Assembly (NCBI GenBank): GCA_028714895.1
Contig: JAQTLM010000001.1
Span: 1-64,000, forward strand
Direction: 5' to 3'
Source: Gallionella sp.
Lineage (GTDB): Bacteria; Pseudomonadota; Gammaproteobacteria; Burkholderiales; Gallionellaceae
Length of the DNA stretch: 64,000 nucleotides
The translations under genes were made by a program, and so were the position numbers. The notes under the pieces are model-generated. The model did no database searches, had not been told where the DNA came from, and worked only from the letters and a program-made list of their open reading frames with translations. Positions 10,115-17,748 of the stretch are shown here, piece by piece. Position 1 is the stretch's first letter; each line of letters starts with the position of its first letter.

Positions 10115-11388
10115 AGGGTTTCATCGGTTATGGTGCAGTAGGGCGCGGGGCTGAGATAACCACCCGCTGGGCTGCGGTCGCTTTGGGCTTCTCGATCCCG
10201 ATATCGGTGGCGCTGGACAGCATACTGGCGCTGGTTATGCTGCTGGCGTGGCTGTTAACTATCAACTATTCCGGCAAACATGTCCTGAGCCTGTCGAAGT
10301 GGCCGGATGTCATTCGCGCCAATCCGGTGGCATGGCTGGCAATCGCATTATTTTTCTTCTATCTGATAGGTTGTACCCACAGTATCGGCAATCATCAGGA
10401 CATGCTTGATGGTTTGGGCAAGGCGGCCAGGCTGATGTTTATTCCGCTGTTGCTTATCGTGTTTCAGGATGCCGGCACACGCCGCCGCGCGTGGTACGGA
10501 TTCATCGGCGCGATGTTGCTTACCCTGGTTTTGTCTTGCCTGCTGTGGCTGGGCTTGCTGCCACAATGGGGGATCATCAGGGGCGACGCTGCCAACCCCG
10601 TCATCTTCAAGCTGCATATCACCCATAACCTGTTCATGGCATTCACCGCGTTTGTCTGCACGGTTCAGGCGCGCTATGCCGCCGCACCGCGCCAGCGCGG
10701 TATCTGGGTTGCGCTGGCATTGCTGGCCGCCTTCAATGTGCTGTTCATGGTGCAAGGGCGCACCGGCCAGCTGGTGCTGCTGGTGCTGCTGGTTTATATG
10801 GGGATTGTCTGGCTGCGCTGGAGAGGGGTCGCCATCGCTCTGGCCACAATCGGCGCGCTGGCCGCTCTGGCCTATGCGCTACCCTCCAGCCATCTGCATC
10901 AGCGCGCGGCCTTGGCATACCATGAATTTTCCACTTCGCAATCCAGCGAGGCGGCAACCATGAGCTCATCGGTCGGCTTGCGGATGGAGTTTTATCGCAA
11001 CACGCTGGAAATCGTGCGGCAGCGTCCGCTGCTGGGTGCGGGAACCGGCGGCTTCAGGCAGGCCTATGCCGAGCAGGTACGCGGTTCCGAACGGGTCGCC
11101 ACCCATAACCCGCACAACGAATACCTGATGGTAGCGGCCCAGATTGGGCTGCTAGGTTTAACGGTGCTGTTGGCATTGTTTGCGGTGCAATGGCGCGCGG
11201 CAGCGCAACTTCCCTCAATGCGCGAGCAGATGCTGGCGCGCGGCATGGTGTTGTCGATCATGACAGCCAGCGCCGTTTCATCGACCCTGATCGACCATGC
11301 GGAAGGCTGGTTTTACGTCTGGATGAGCGGCCTTCTGTTTGCGGCGTTAAAATCGGCTCATCCATTGCAGGGAGCGCATAACCGATGA
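10111..11388 (+). CDS. O-antigen ligase/polymerase family membrane protein (Wzy_C)
   Basis: The 425-residue protein starts with GTG and has about ten hydrophobic segments. In the long loop near residues 322-340 it reads RVATHNPHNEYLMVAAQIG, the conserved HNxxL/E-containing region of the WaaL/Wzy_C family. Such proteins either ligate undecaprenyl-linked O-antigen onto the lipid A-core or polymerise O-units, both at the periplasmic face. Position alone does not separate WaaL from Wzy, but the nearby core glycosyltransferases favour a ligase. It overlaps the preceding methyltransferase (GTGA) and the next glycosyltransferase by four bases, so the run is tightly coupled. Confidence 0.82.
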   Translation: MKGFIGYGAVGRGAEITTRWAAVALGFSIPISVALDSILALVMLLAWLLTINYSGKHVLSLSKWPDVIRANPVAWLAIALFFFYLIGCTHSIGNHQDMLDGLGKAARLMFIPLLLIVFQDAGTRRRAWYGFIGAMLLTLVLSCLLWLGLLPQWGIIRGDAANPVIFKLHITHNLFMAFTAFVCTVQARYAAAPRQRGIWVALALLAAFNVLFMVQGRTGQLVLLVLLVYMGIVWLRWRGVAIALATIGALAALAYALPSSHLHQRAALAYHEFSTSQSSEAATMSSSVGLRMEFYRNTLEIVRQRPLLGAGTGGFRQAYAEQVRGSERVATHNPHNEYLMVAAQIGLLGLTVLLALFAVQWRAAAQLPSMREQMLARGMVLSIMTASAVSSTLIDHAEGWFYVWMSGLLFAALKSAHPLQGAHNR

Positions 11389-12137
11389 AGCTTTCCGTCA
11401 TCATCATCACCAAGAACGAGGCGGCGAATATCCGCGCCTGCCTCGAATCGGTGGCATGGGCGGATGAAATCATCGTGGTAGATTCCGGCAGCAGCGACGC
11501 GACGGCGGAGATATGCGGGGAGTTCGGCGCACGGGTTTATGTGCATGACTGGCCGGGGTTCGGCGCGCAAAAAAACCGCGCCCTGGGTTATGCGACACAT
11601 GAATGGGTGTTCTCCATCGACGCCGATGAGCGCGTCACTCCCGAGTTGCGCACTGCCATTGAGGCGGTGTTGCGCAAGGATGATGATGCTCGTTCGGGCT
11701 ATCGCGTCTCGCGCCTGTCCAGCTATTGCGGCCGCTTCATGCGCCATTCCGGCTGGTATCCCGACCACATCGTGCGGCTGTTCAAGCGCGATGCGGCGCA
11801 CTTTTCCGACGACCTGGTGCATGAACGGCTGTTGATCGAAGGCGAGGTGGGACAGCTCGACGGCGAGTTGCTGCATTACGCTTTCGACAATCTCGAGGAA
11901 GTGCTGCACAAGGTGGACCACTATTCGTCAGCGGGCGCGGCCATGCTGAACCGGCGCGGGCGGAGCGCCTCGCTGGGCGGTGCGGTGCTGCGCGGCCTGT
12001 GGAGTTTTTTGCGCACCTATGTCCTGCGCGGCGGTTTCCTCGACGGGCGCGAAGGCTTCATGCTGGCGGTATCCAACGCGGAAGGCACTTATTACCGCTA
12101 CCTGAAGCTGATGCTGCTGAACGAAGCAAAAAAATGA
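11385..12137 (+). CDS. Glycosyltransferase family 2, WaaE/KdtX-like
   Basis: This 250-residue protein starts KLSVIIITKNEAANIRACL and continues IIVVDSGSSDATAEI and FSIDADERVTPEL. The D-A-D is the metal- and nucleotide-sugar-binding acidic motif. The later W-Y-P-D-x-I-V-R-L-F-K segment is typical of the WaaE/KdtX branch, which adds glucose to heptose I of the LPS core in enterobacteria. The substrate here is not provable from sequence. It overlaps its neighbours by four bases on both sides. No membrane segment is apparent, so it probably acts on the inner leaflet of the membrane as a peripheral enzyme. Confidence 0.88.
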   Translation: MKLSVIIITKNEAANIRACLESVAWADEIIVVDSGSSDATAEICGEFGARVYVHDWPGFGAQKNRALGYATHEWVFSIDADERVTPELRTAIEAVLRKDDDARSGYRVSRLSSYCGRFMRHSGWYPDHIVRLFKRDAAHFSDDLVHERLLIEGEVGQLDGELLHYAFDNLEEVLHKVDHYSSAGAAMLNRRGRSASLGGAVLRGLWSFLRTYVLRGGFLDGREGFMLAVSNAEGTYYRYLKLMLLNEAKK

Positions 12138-13012
12138 TGCGCATAGCTTTGATCGTCACCACCTACAACCGCCCCGATGCGCTGGCCGCCGTGCTGGAAG
12201 GTTGCCTGAAGCAGACCGATGCGAATTTTGAAGTGATCGTGGCGGACGATGGCTCGACGCAGGAAACTGCCGCGCTGGTGGCCGATTACGCGGCGCGCGC
12301 GCCGCTCGCCATCCGGCATGTGTGGCAGGAAGACCTGGGCTTCCGCGCCGCCGCGATCCGCAACCGTGCGCTGGCTGCCACCGATGCCGGCTACATCGTG
12401 TTCATCGATGGCGACTGCGTGCCGCCGCCGGATTTCGTCGCCAGCCACCGCAGGCTGGCGGAGCACGGCTGGTTCCTGTCCGGCAACCGCCTGATGCTGA
12501 CACAGGCGTTCAGCGAACAAGTATTGCGCGACAAATTACCGGTTCATTTGTGGCAAACACGTGACTGGCTGCAGGCGCGGCGGCGCGGGCAGATCGAGCG
12601 CCTGCTGCCGTTGCTGCAGCTGCCCATTCCGGGCTGGTTGCGCAAGCAGTTGCCGCGGCGCTGGCAGGGGGCGAAAACCTGTAATCTGTCGGCATGGCGT
12701 GAAGATCTGCTGCGGGTAAACGGCCTGGACGAAAGCTATACCGGCTGGGGACTGGAAGACTCCGACTTGGTGATACGCCTGCTGCGTGCCGGGATTTACA
12801 ACAAGTCGGCGCGTTTTGCCGCGCCGGTATTCCATCTCTGGCATCGCGAAAATGACCGCTCCTGTCTCGCGGAAAACCAGCAGCGTTTGCAGGAAGTATT
12901 GCAGGCAACCCACATCCGTGCGACCAAGGGCGTGGATCAGTATCAAGCGACCACCAATCCGCTTCCTCAGGAAGCGGGGCGATCATCCCTTCCACCGCCG
13001 GGGGAAGGTTAG
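12134..13012 (+). CDS. Glycosyltransferase family 2 with galactosyltransferase-like C-terminal region
   Basis: The 292-residue product starts MMRIALIVTTYNRPDALAAV and has VADDGSTQ, the metal motif in FIDGDCVPPP, and GWGLEDSDLVIRLLRAG. The last is the signature of the Glyco_transf_7C region, including the probable catalytic Glu-Asp. It should transfer a hexose or HexNAc within LPS core or O-unit assembly. The start at 12134 overlaps the previous stop. The C-terminal 20 or so residues (from PLPQEAG) are encoded by a palindromic repeat, and the stop codon is inside that repeat. The natural C-terminus was therefore probably replaced when the repeat arrived. An alternative start one codon later is equally possible. 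Confidence 0.85.
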   Translation: MMRIALIVTTYNRPDALAAVLEGCLKQTDANFEVIVADDGSTQETAALVADYAARAPLAIRHVWQEDLGFRAAAIRNRALAATDAGYIVFIDGDCVPPPDFVASHRRLAEHGWFLSGNRLMLTQAFSEQVLRDKLPVHLWQTRDWLQARRRGQIERLLPLLQLPIPGWLRKQLPRRWQGAKTCNLSAWREDLLRVNGLDESYTGWGLEDSDLVIRLLRAGIYNKSARFAAPVFHLWHRENDRSCLAENQQRLQEVLQATHIRATKGVDQYQATTNPLPQEAGRSSLPPPGEG

Positions 13013-13020
13013 GATGAGGG
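12980..13020. repeat. Palindromic repeat closing one gene and leading into the next
   Basis: CATCCCTTCC (12984-12993) is partly complementary to GGAAGGTTAGGATG (13003-13016). It resembles the common bacterial intergenic palindromes built on CCCTC and CCTAACC. It supplies the stop TAG of the preceding glycosyltransferase. It also contributes the purine-rich GAGGGAGGG before the TTG start of the next one. Confidence 0.6.
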
Positions 13021-13027
13021 AGGGTTC

Positions 13028-14077
13028 TTGAAAATATTGCATGTGGTGCGCCGCTATGGGCCGGTGGGCGGCATGGAACGTTATGTCTGGGAATTGACGC
13101 GCGAGTTGCGCAACCTGGGGCATGAGGTCGAGGTGTTGTGCGAAGTCTGCCTTGCCGGGAAGCCAGAAGGCATTGCGGTATATGAGCTGGGCAAGATTGC
13201 ATGGCGGCCGCGCTGGCTGTCGCTGTTGCGCTTCGGCTGGCGTGCGGCGCGCTGGCTCAAGGCGCATCCGCATCCGGGCTGGCTGATCCATAGCCATGAG
13301 CGCGTCAATGTGCATCACGTCACTACTTTTCATGGCCCACCGTTTGCCAGCGTATTTGAAAAACCGTTCTGGCGGCTGCTGTCGATACGCGTGCTGATGC
13401 AGCTGTATCTGGAGCGGCGCGAATTGACCAAACCGCTCTGTATCGTTCCCAATTCGCAAGTGATCAGCCAGCAGTTGGCACACTACTATCCGCAGTTAGC
13501 CGGTAAGTTGGCTGTTCCCATTGTCCCCGGTGTGCAACCCGGAACGGCGCGCACCCCGCATACCGTTTCGGCAAGCGGCGGGGTAATCGGTTTTGTCGGC
13601 AAGGAATGGCGGCGCAAAGGATTGCCGCTTGCGGCCGAAATCGTTGCGCGGCTGCGCCGCAGCCGCCCCGAACTCGAGTTATGGGTGATCGGGCCGCAGC
13701 CGGAAGAAATTCAGCATTTGTTTGCCGGCTGGCAAGGCGGCTACCGTTTATTGGGCTGGCGCGAGCAATCTGATTACGCCGGGTTTGACGTGTTGTTGCA
13801 TCCGGCCAAGGCCGAGCCCTATGGCATGGTGATCAGCGAGGCAATGGCGGCGTGCGTGCCGGTAGTGGTGTCCGATGTGTGCGGGGCTGCCGCGCAGATC
13901 ACGCCGGATGCCGGTGCGATCATGCCACTTGGTGCATCCGCTGAACGATGGGCGGATGAGGTTGAAAAACAACTGCGCCGCAGTGATGCGCCGCCACAAT
14001 TTGCGCGTGGCTGGGATGATGTGGCGCGCGAGTATGAGACAATTTACCGCAAAATTTTTGAGGCTGATTTGAAATGA
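13028..14077 (+). CDS. Glycosyltransferase family 4 (RfaG-like GT-B fold)
   Basis: The 349-residue protein begins KILHVVRRYGPVGGMERYVWEL, a typical GT-B donor-side N-terminus (glycine-rich loop for sugar phosphate). It has GKEWRRKGLPLA and the EPYGMVISEAMA motif near residue 260, where the E-x7-E pair binds the nucleotide sugar. The start is TTG at 13028 behind GAGGGAGGG, which belongs to a palindromic repeat; no ATG fits better. It probably adds a hexose to LPS core or O-antigen. It overlaps the following methyltransferase by four bases. The acceptor is unknown. Confidence 0.87.
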   Translation: MKILHVVRRYGPVGGMERYVWELTRELRNLGHEVEVLCEVCLAGKPEGIAVYELGKIAWRPRWLSLLRFGWRAARWLKAHPHPGWLIHSHERVNVHHVTTFHGPPFASVFEKPFWRLLSIRVLMQLYLERRELTKPLCIVPNSQVISQQLAHYYPQLAGKLAVPIVPGVQPGTARTPHTVSASGGVIGFVGKEWRRKGLPLAAEIVARLRRSRPELELWVIGPQPEEIQHLFAGWQGGYRLLGWREQSDYAGFDVLLHPAKAEPYGMVISEAMAACVPVVVSDVCGAAAQITPDAGAIMPLGASAERWADEVEKQLRRSDAPPQFARGWDDVAREYETIYRKIFEADLK

Positions 14078-14934
14078 ACAATCCGGAATCCCGTTTTTTG
14101 AATACTTGCCCGGTGGGTTGCAATGCACCGCTGGAAACCACGGCGTATATTTTGCCGGAAGGCGCATTGTTGCGGTGCAGCGCGTGCGGGCAATTGATCA
14201 GCCAGTGCACCGAGGCGCACTACTGGCAGTCCATGCAGGAATTCGACGATTCGCAGGGCACCTTGCCCAAGGCGGGTTCAGAGGGCGGCCGTTTGCGGCG
14301 CAGCAAAAAATTTCTCGACCAGATCACAGCATTGCTCGGGCAGCCCCCCGAGAAAATTCGCCTGCTCGATGTGGGTTGTTCCAGCGGGGCGTTCCTTCAT
14401 GCGGCAGTCAAGCTGGGATTCCGCGCGGAAGGTGTCGAACCCGCTCCCAAGGCTGCCGCCACTGCCCAGGCTGCGGGGTTGAAGGTGTATCAGGGATTGT
14501 TGCAGGAAGCGGGTTATGCGGACGGGCAGTTTGACGCCATCACGCTGTTCGAAGTGATTGAGCATTTGCAGCAGCCGCAGGAATTGATGCAGGAGTGCCG
14601 GCGCATCTTGCGTCCGGGCGGCATCCTGTTGATCGGTACGGGAAATGCGGGGAGTTGGAGCATGGCGGCGATGGGCGCGCGCTGGGAATATCTGCACATC
14701 GCCAAGCATGGCGGGCATGTCAGCTTCTTCAACCTTGGGTCAATTGCGTCTCTGGCACAGCACAGCGGATTTTCCGTGGCGGCAGTGCGCACCCGTGGGG
14801 TGCGTTTCTGCGAGAAAGGCGACTGCGCAAAACCTGTTTATCGCATTGCAAAATTGGCGGGGGAACTCTTGAATATCTTCGCCGCCTTGTTGAATAAAGG
14901 CCACGACATGGCGGTATACCTGAAACGAATTTGA
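14074..14934 (+). CDS. SAM-dependent methyltransferase with N-terminal cysteine pairs
   Basis: The 286-residue protein has an N-terminal section with CPVGC near residue 11 and CSAC near residue 40, spaced like a zinc ribbon. A class I methyltransferase domain follows: LLDVGCSSGAFLHAAV near residue 97, GVEPAPKAA, FDAITLFEVIEHL and LRPGGILLIGTGN. This architecture (zinc ribbon plus Methyltransf_23) is common in surface-polysaccharide loci, where the target is often a sugar. It is the last gene of the plus-strand cluster and overlaps the preceding glycosyltransferase by four bases. The substrate is inferred only from context. Confidence 0.83.
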   Translation: MNNPESRFLNTCPVGCNAPLETTAYILPEGALLRCSACGQLISQCTEAHYWQSMQEFDDSQGTLPKAGSEGGRLRRSKKFLDQITALLGQPPEKIRLLDVGCSSGAFLHAAVKLGFRAEGVEPAPKAAATAQAAGLKVYQGLLQEAGYADGQFDAITLFEVIEHLQQPQELMQECRRILRPGGILLIGTGNAGSWSMAAMGARWEYLHIAKHGGHVSFFNLGSIASLAQHSGFSVAAVRTRGVRFCEKGDCAKPVYRIAKLAGELLNIFAALLNKGHDMAVYLKRI

Positions 14935-14958
14935 GGGTGTGGAAAAATAACTTTAGGG

Positions 14959-15063
14959 AACCTCTAAAAATTCAGATTTCGTCATTCCGGCGCAGGCCGG
15001 AATCCAGTATTTTCAATAGGCTGGACACCGGCCTGCGCCGATGTGACGAATTTTTAGAGGTGC
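14959..15063. repeat. Inverted repeat, about 105 bp, with near-identical arms
   Basis: The left arm contains CCTCTAAAAATTC, CGTCATTCCGG and CGCAGGCCGG. The right arm contains CCGGCCTGCGCCG, GTGACG and GAATTTTTAGAGG. The arms pair over about 40 bases around an A/T-rich centre. No coding frame is present. It looks like a non-autonomous palindromic element, and it may also end transcription of the polysaccharide cluster. The remaining bases to 15192 hold nothing I recognise except the approach to apaH. Confidence 0.7.
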
Positions 15064-15192
15064 CCTTTAGAGGTTTTCTTTAACGATGAGTAGCCACACC
15101 CTTTCTTCATTGTAATTCCGGTGTGCAGGATCATCGAAATCACGCAAAAACCTGTTACGCTATTTCACAGGTAAACACGGCGGGAAAATGCG

Positions 15193-16014
15193 ATGGCGAT
15201 TTATGCGGTGGGCGATGTGCAGGGCTGCTATGACGAGCTGGCGCGGTTGCTGGAGGATATCCGTTTCGATGCGGCGGCGGACAAGCTGTGGTTGGTCGGC
15301 GATCTGGTGAACCGCGGGCCGGGTTCATTGGAGGTGTTGCGGCTGGTCAAATCGCTGGGTGACAGCGCGATCACTGTGCTCGGCAACCACGACCTGCACC
15401 TGCTCGCCGTTGCGGAAGGCGTTGCGGAATTGCACCGCACCGACACGCTGGATGAGATACTCGCTGCGCCGGATCGCGACGAACTGCTGCTTTGGCTGCG
15501 CAAACAGCGCCTGCTGCATGCGCAGGACGGCTACGTGCTCGTCCACGCCGGGCTGCTGCCGCAATGGAGTGTGGCGCAGGCCGGGAGCCTGGCGCGCGAA
15601 GTCGAAGCCGCGCTGCGCGCTGACGATTACGCCGCCTTCCTCGCACGCATGTACGGCAACGCCCCGCACAACTGGGACGACGGCCTGACCGGCCACAAGC
15701 GCCTGCGCGTCATCGTCAACGCCTTCACCCGCATGCGCATCTGCACGACAGAGGGCGAGATGGAATTCAGGTTCAAGGGCGAGGTGGAGAACATTCCGCC
15801 CGGCTACCTGCCGTGGTTCGATGTTCCCAATCGCGCCAGCGCCGATTCAACCGTGATCTTCGGCCACTGGTCGGCGCTCGGCCTGCTGCAAAGAAAAAAC
15901 GTCATCGCGCTCGACACCGGCTGCCTGTGGGGCGGCCCGATGAGCGCCGTGCGGCTGGACGACCGCCAGCTGTTCCAGGCGGCCTGCAACAACCCGGTGG
16001 CGAAGCATTGGTGA
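15193..16014 (+). CDS. apaH: Symmetrical bis(5'-nucleosyl)-tetraphosphatase
   Basis: ApaH hydrolyses diadenosine tetraphosphate (Ap4A) to two ADP and in some bacteria removes Np4 caps from RNA. The 273-residue product has the metallophosphatase motifs [10 protein letters not shown] (residues 7-16), [10 protein letters not shown] and GNHDLHLLA, followed by HAG and GHWS, which provide metal ligands. Length and motif order match E. coli ApaH (280 residues). It is a single gene between the polysaccharide cluster and a toxin-antitoxin pair. Functional confidence is high. Confidence 0.96.
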   Translation: MAIYAVGDVQGCYDELARLLEDIRFDAAADKLWLVGDLVNRGPGSLEVLRLVKSLGDSAITVLGNHDLHLLAVAEGVAELHRTDTLDEILAAPDRDELLLWLRKQRLLHAQDGYVLVHAGLLPQWSVAQAGSLAREVEAALRADDYAAFLARMYGNAPHNWDDGLTGHKRLRVIVNAFTRMRICTTEGEMEFRFKGEVENIPPGYLPWFDVPNRASADSTVIFGHWSALGLLQRKNVIALDTGCLWGGPMSAVRLDDRQLFQAACNNPVAKHW

Positions 16015-16045
16015 TTGGATACATCGAAATTGACCGGCCACATTA

Positions 16046-16073
16046 ATATGTATAGACTGACGTTTATACATTT
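16046..16073. promoter_or_regulatory. Operator-like dyad upstream of the toxin-antitoxin pair
   Basis: TGTATA and TATACA form an inverted repeat separated by ten bases. A TTGACC at 16030-16035 lies 15 bases before TATAGA at 16051-16056, giving a possible promoter. Type II antitoxins normally repress their own promoter, so this is a reasonable site for MazE-type autoregulation. This is inference from position and symmetry. Confidence 0.4.
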
Positions 16074-16080
16074 TTATCTT

Positions 16081-16108
16081 GTAGGGGCGTAATTCATCGC
16101 GCCCCTAT
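16081..16108. repeat. REP-like palindrome, uninterrupted copy
   Basis: TAGGGGCG (16082-16089) pairs with CGCCCCTA (16100-16107) behind a GTAG head. A closely related copy near 45.38 kb is split by a 51-nt hairpin, so this one serves as the empty-site comparison. Confidence 0.65.
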
Positions 16109-16135
16109 GATAACCTATTTGAAATGGAGCAAGCT

Positions 16136-16390
16136 ATGACCGAAGCGGTACTCGACATCAAGCAGTGGGGCAACAGTCTGGGTGTTCGCTTGCCGGCTGC
16201 GGTGGCGCGGGAAGCGCACCTGCATGTCGATCAGCGCGTGCGCGTATCGGTTGAAGGCGATCAGGTCATCATTACGCCGGTTGATGGTTCGCGGCATACC
16301 CTGGAACAACGCTTGGCCGCCTATGATCCCAAGCGTCACGGCGGCGAGCAGATGATCACGACACAAACGCTGGGAGCCGAACGTTGGTAG
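16136..16390 (+). CDS. MazE/AbrB-type antitoxin
   Basis: The 84-residue protein contains LDIKQWGNSLGVRLPAAVAR, the swapped-hairpin AbrB/MazE DNA-binding fold. A more variable tail that should bind the toxin follows. The start at 16136 has GGAGC about six bases upstream and is preferred over an ATG at 16124. It overlaps the toxin by seven bases, as in classical pairs. It should neutralise the toxin and repress the shared promoter, where a TGTATA/TATACA dyad is visible. Confidence 0.9.
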   Translation: MTEAVLDIKQWGNSLGVRLPAAVAREAHLHVDQRVRVSVEGDQVIITPVDGSRHTLEQRLAAYDPKRHGGEQMITTQTLGAERW

Positions 16391-16809
16391 CTGCCAAACA
16401 GGCGGTGGCAGGCCAAGCGGCGCCGAGTAAACGAGAGTCCAAACGTAAGCCTTGGATACCGGACCGGCAGGACATCATCTGGATCGATTGCAATCCGCAG
16501 GCCGGACGAGAGATGCGCGATGTTCACCCGTTTCTGGTGCTCTCGCCGCGCATCTTTAACGAGAAAACCTCGCTGGTCATCGGCCTGCCCATGACGACAG
16601 CGGAATACAACGCGGACAATCCCTTTGCAGTTATCGCGGGCAAGGCATCAGGACGTAAAACCGGGCAAACCAGCTACGTGCTTTGCCACCAGCCAAAGTC
16701 ATTCGACTGGCGCTTGCGCAAGGCCAAGGCACACTCTCTCGGAATATTGTCCGATGCCTTGTTTGCGCAGGTATGCGAACGGCTCAACCAGATCATTCAG
16801 GTTGGCTGA
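16384..16809 (+). CDS. PemK/MazF-family toxin (endoribonuclease)
   Basis: The product matches PemK/MazF toxins: PDRQDIIWIDCNPQAGREMR, the conserved HPFLVLS strand, SLVIGLPMTT, and SYVLCHQPKSFDW. Such toxins cut mRNA at short sequence motifs and arrest growth. The frame opens at TTG 16384, giving 141 residues, with about 25 residues ahead of the canonical N-terminus. GTG at 16405 is the only other reasonable start and there is no ATG. The G-x-E-x-x-x-x-R-P motif is present as GREMRDVHP, with His in place of Arg, which is common in the ChpB/PemK branch. The family is clear and the exact start is not. Confidence 0.88.
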   Translation: MVAAKQAVAGQAAPSKRESKRKPWIPDRQDIIWIDCNPQAGREMRDVHPFLVLSPRIFNEKTSLVIGLPMTTAEYNADNPFAVIAGKASGRKTGQTSYVLCHQPKSFDWRLRKAKAHSLGILSDALFAQVCERLNQIIQVG

Positions 16810-16874
16810 GTCACGCTGCACACCGTCTGCCTTGCATAGCCGCCATCAAACCGATCGCGACTGACAATCCGCCA

Positions 16875-17039
16875 TTATTGAGCTTTCCATAATTCACGAC
16901 AAATGTTCCGTTCGGGCTGATGCTTCGGCTTCGCTCAGCACAGGGTACGCAGAGCGTATCGAAGCCCAAGGCTGGTGCAGGGCTTCATCCTTCGATACCT
17001 CAGGATGAACGGTGTAATGAATTATGGAAAGCTCAATAA
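16875..17039. repeat. MITE-like element with 22-bp perfect terminal inverted repeats
   Basis: Bases 16875-16896 (TTATTGAGCTTTCC...) are exactly the reverse complement of 17018-17039. The 165-bp interval has no coding frame. Its inside contains pieces of a common palindrome (GTTCGGGCTGA, CAGGATGAAC). No target duplication is obvious. It is probably a non-autonomous mobile element now scrambled by other repeats. Confidence 0.6.
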
Positions 17040-17062
17040 CCCGGAAAATCTATTAGAACCAA

Positions 17063-17152
17063 ACCCCCTCCAACTCCCCCTTGTCAGGGGGAGAGCAAAA
17101 GCCGCTCATCCCCTTGCTCCTCACCTGACAAGGGGAGGCCGGGAGGGGTTTG
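17063..17152. repeat. Palindromic intergenic repeat rich in CCCTCC
   Basis: AACCCCCTCCAAC and CCCCTTGTCAGG on the left are mirrored by CCTGACAAGGGGAGG and GGGAGGGGTTT on the right. It lies just downstream of the glycine-zipper lipoprotein gene and may act as its terminator. The whole 16810-17173 gap consists of such elements. Confidence 0.6.
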
Positions 17153-17173
17153 AGCCTGATGAACAATTTTGGA

Positions 17174-17644
17174 TTAAGGCTTGGGAGTGTCTTTCGGCGT
17201 GTCTGTAACAACTGCCGGCTCGACGCGCACTTCGCCTCGCTTGCGCACCACGCGCACGCGGTCGCCGACCTTGAACGCATCCGGCTTGCCGGGCTGCATC
17301 ACGTAAGTGCTTTTGCCTTCCTCGCCATCCAGCTTGACCCAGATTTCCAGGCCGGGTTTGGTGGCGATACCGGATTGCTGGCCGAGCGTGCCGCCGAGCA
17401 CGGTGCCGAATATCGAGCCGACCACCGAGCCGCGCCCGCCGCCGGAGCTGGCTCCGCCGACCTGGCCGAAGACGCTGCCGGCGGTAGCGCCGCCGGCAGT
17501 GCTGGCATCCAGCTCGATGGGGGTGACACTTTCGACCACGCCCAGCTTGATAACGGCGACATTGGCGTCGCTACCGGCACCACCGATGCCACCCTGCCGA
17601 TCGCTGGCGCAGCCGGTCAGCAGCAGGGTGATACCAAGCAGCAT
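17174..17644 (-). CDS. Glycine-zipper outer membrane lipoprotein, SlyB/Pcp-like
   Basis: From 17644 the protein reads MLLGITLLLTGCASD: a short signal sequence with a lipobox ending in Cys. A Gly/Ala-rich membrane zipper follows (GGATAGSVFGQVGGASSGG, SVVGSIFGTVLGGTLG) and the C-terminal half is soluble and ends GDRVRVVRKRGEVRVEP. This matches the 17-kDa/SlyB lipoprotein group, which sits in the outer membrane and affects envelope integrity. The frame is open upstream to 17743, through a palindromic repeat, so the original start could have been lost and the present signal peptide is unusually short. A paralogue lies at 23052-23507. Confidence 0.75.
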   Translation of the reverse strand: MLLGITLLLTGCASDRQGGIGGAGSDANVAVIKLGVVESVTPIELDASTAGGATAGSVFGQVGGASSGGGRGSVVGSIFGTVLGGTLGQQSGIATKPGLEIWVKLDGEEGKSTYVMQPGKPDAFKVGDRVRVVRKRGEVRVEPAVVTDTPKDTPKP

Positions 17645-17662
17645 ATAAAACCATTGGCGAGT

Positions 17663-17718
17663 TTGTAGGTGCGAATTTATTCGCACGGTCAACCGTGCGA
17701 ATAAATTCGCACCTACAA
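17663..17718. repeat. Perfect 56-bp palindromic repeat (GTAGGTGCGAATTTATTCGCAC type)
   Basis: Two perfectly inverted 26-base arms are separated by four bases. Each arm contains GTAGGTGCG and TTCGCAC, so each is itself a small hairpin with a GTAG head, like a pair of inverted REP units. It lies directly in front of the start of the minus-strand lipoprotein gene and behind the PfkB kinase gene. Confidence 0.8.
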
Positions 17719-17748
17719 GGGCGGTGTGGATGCTATGAAACATTCATG

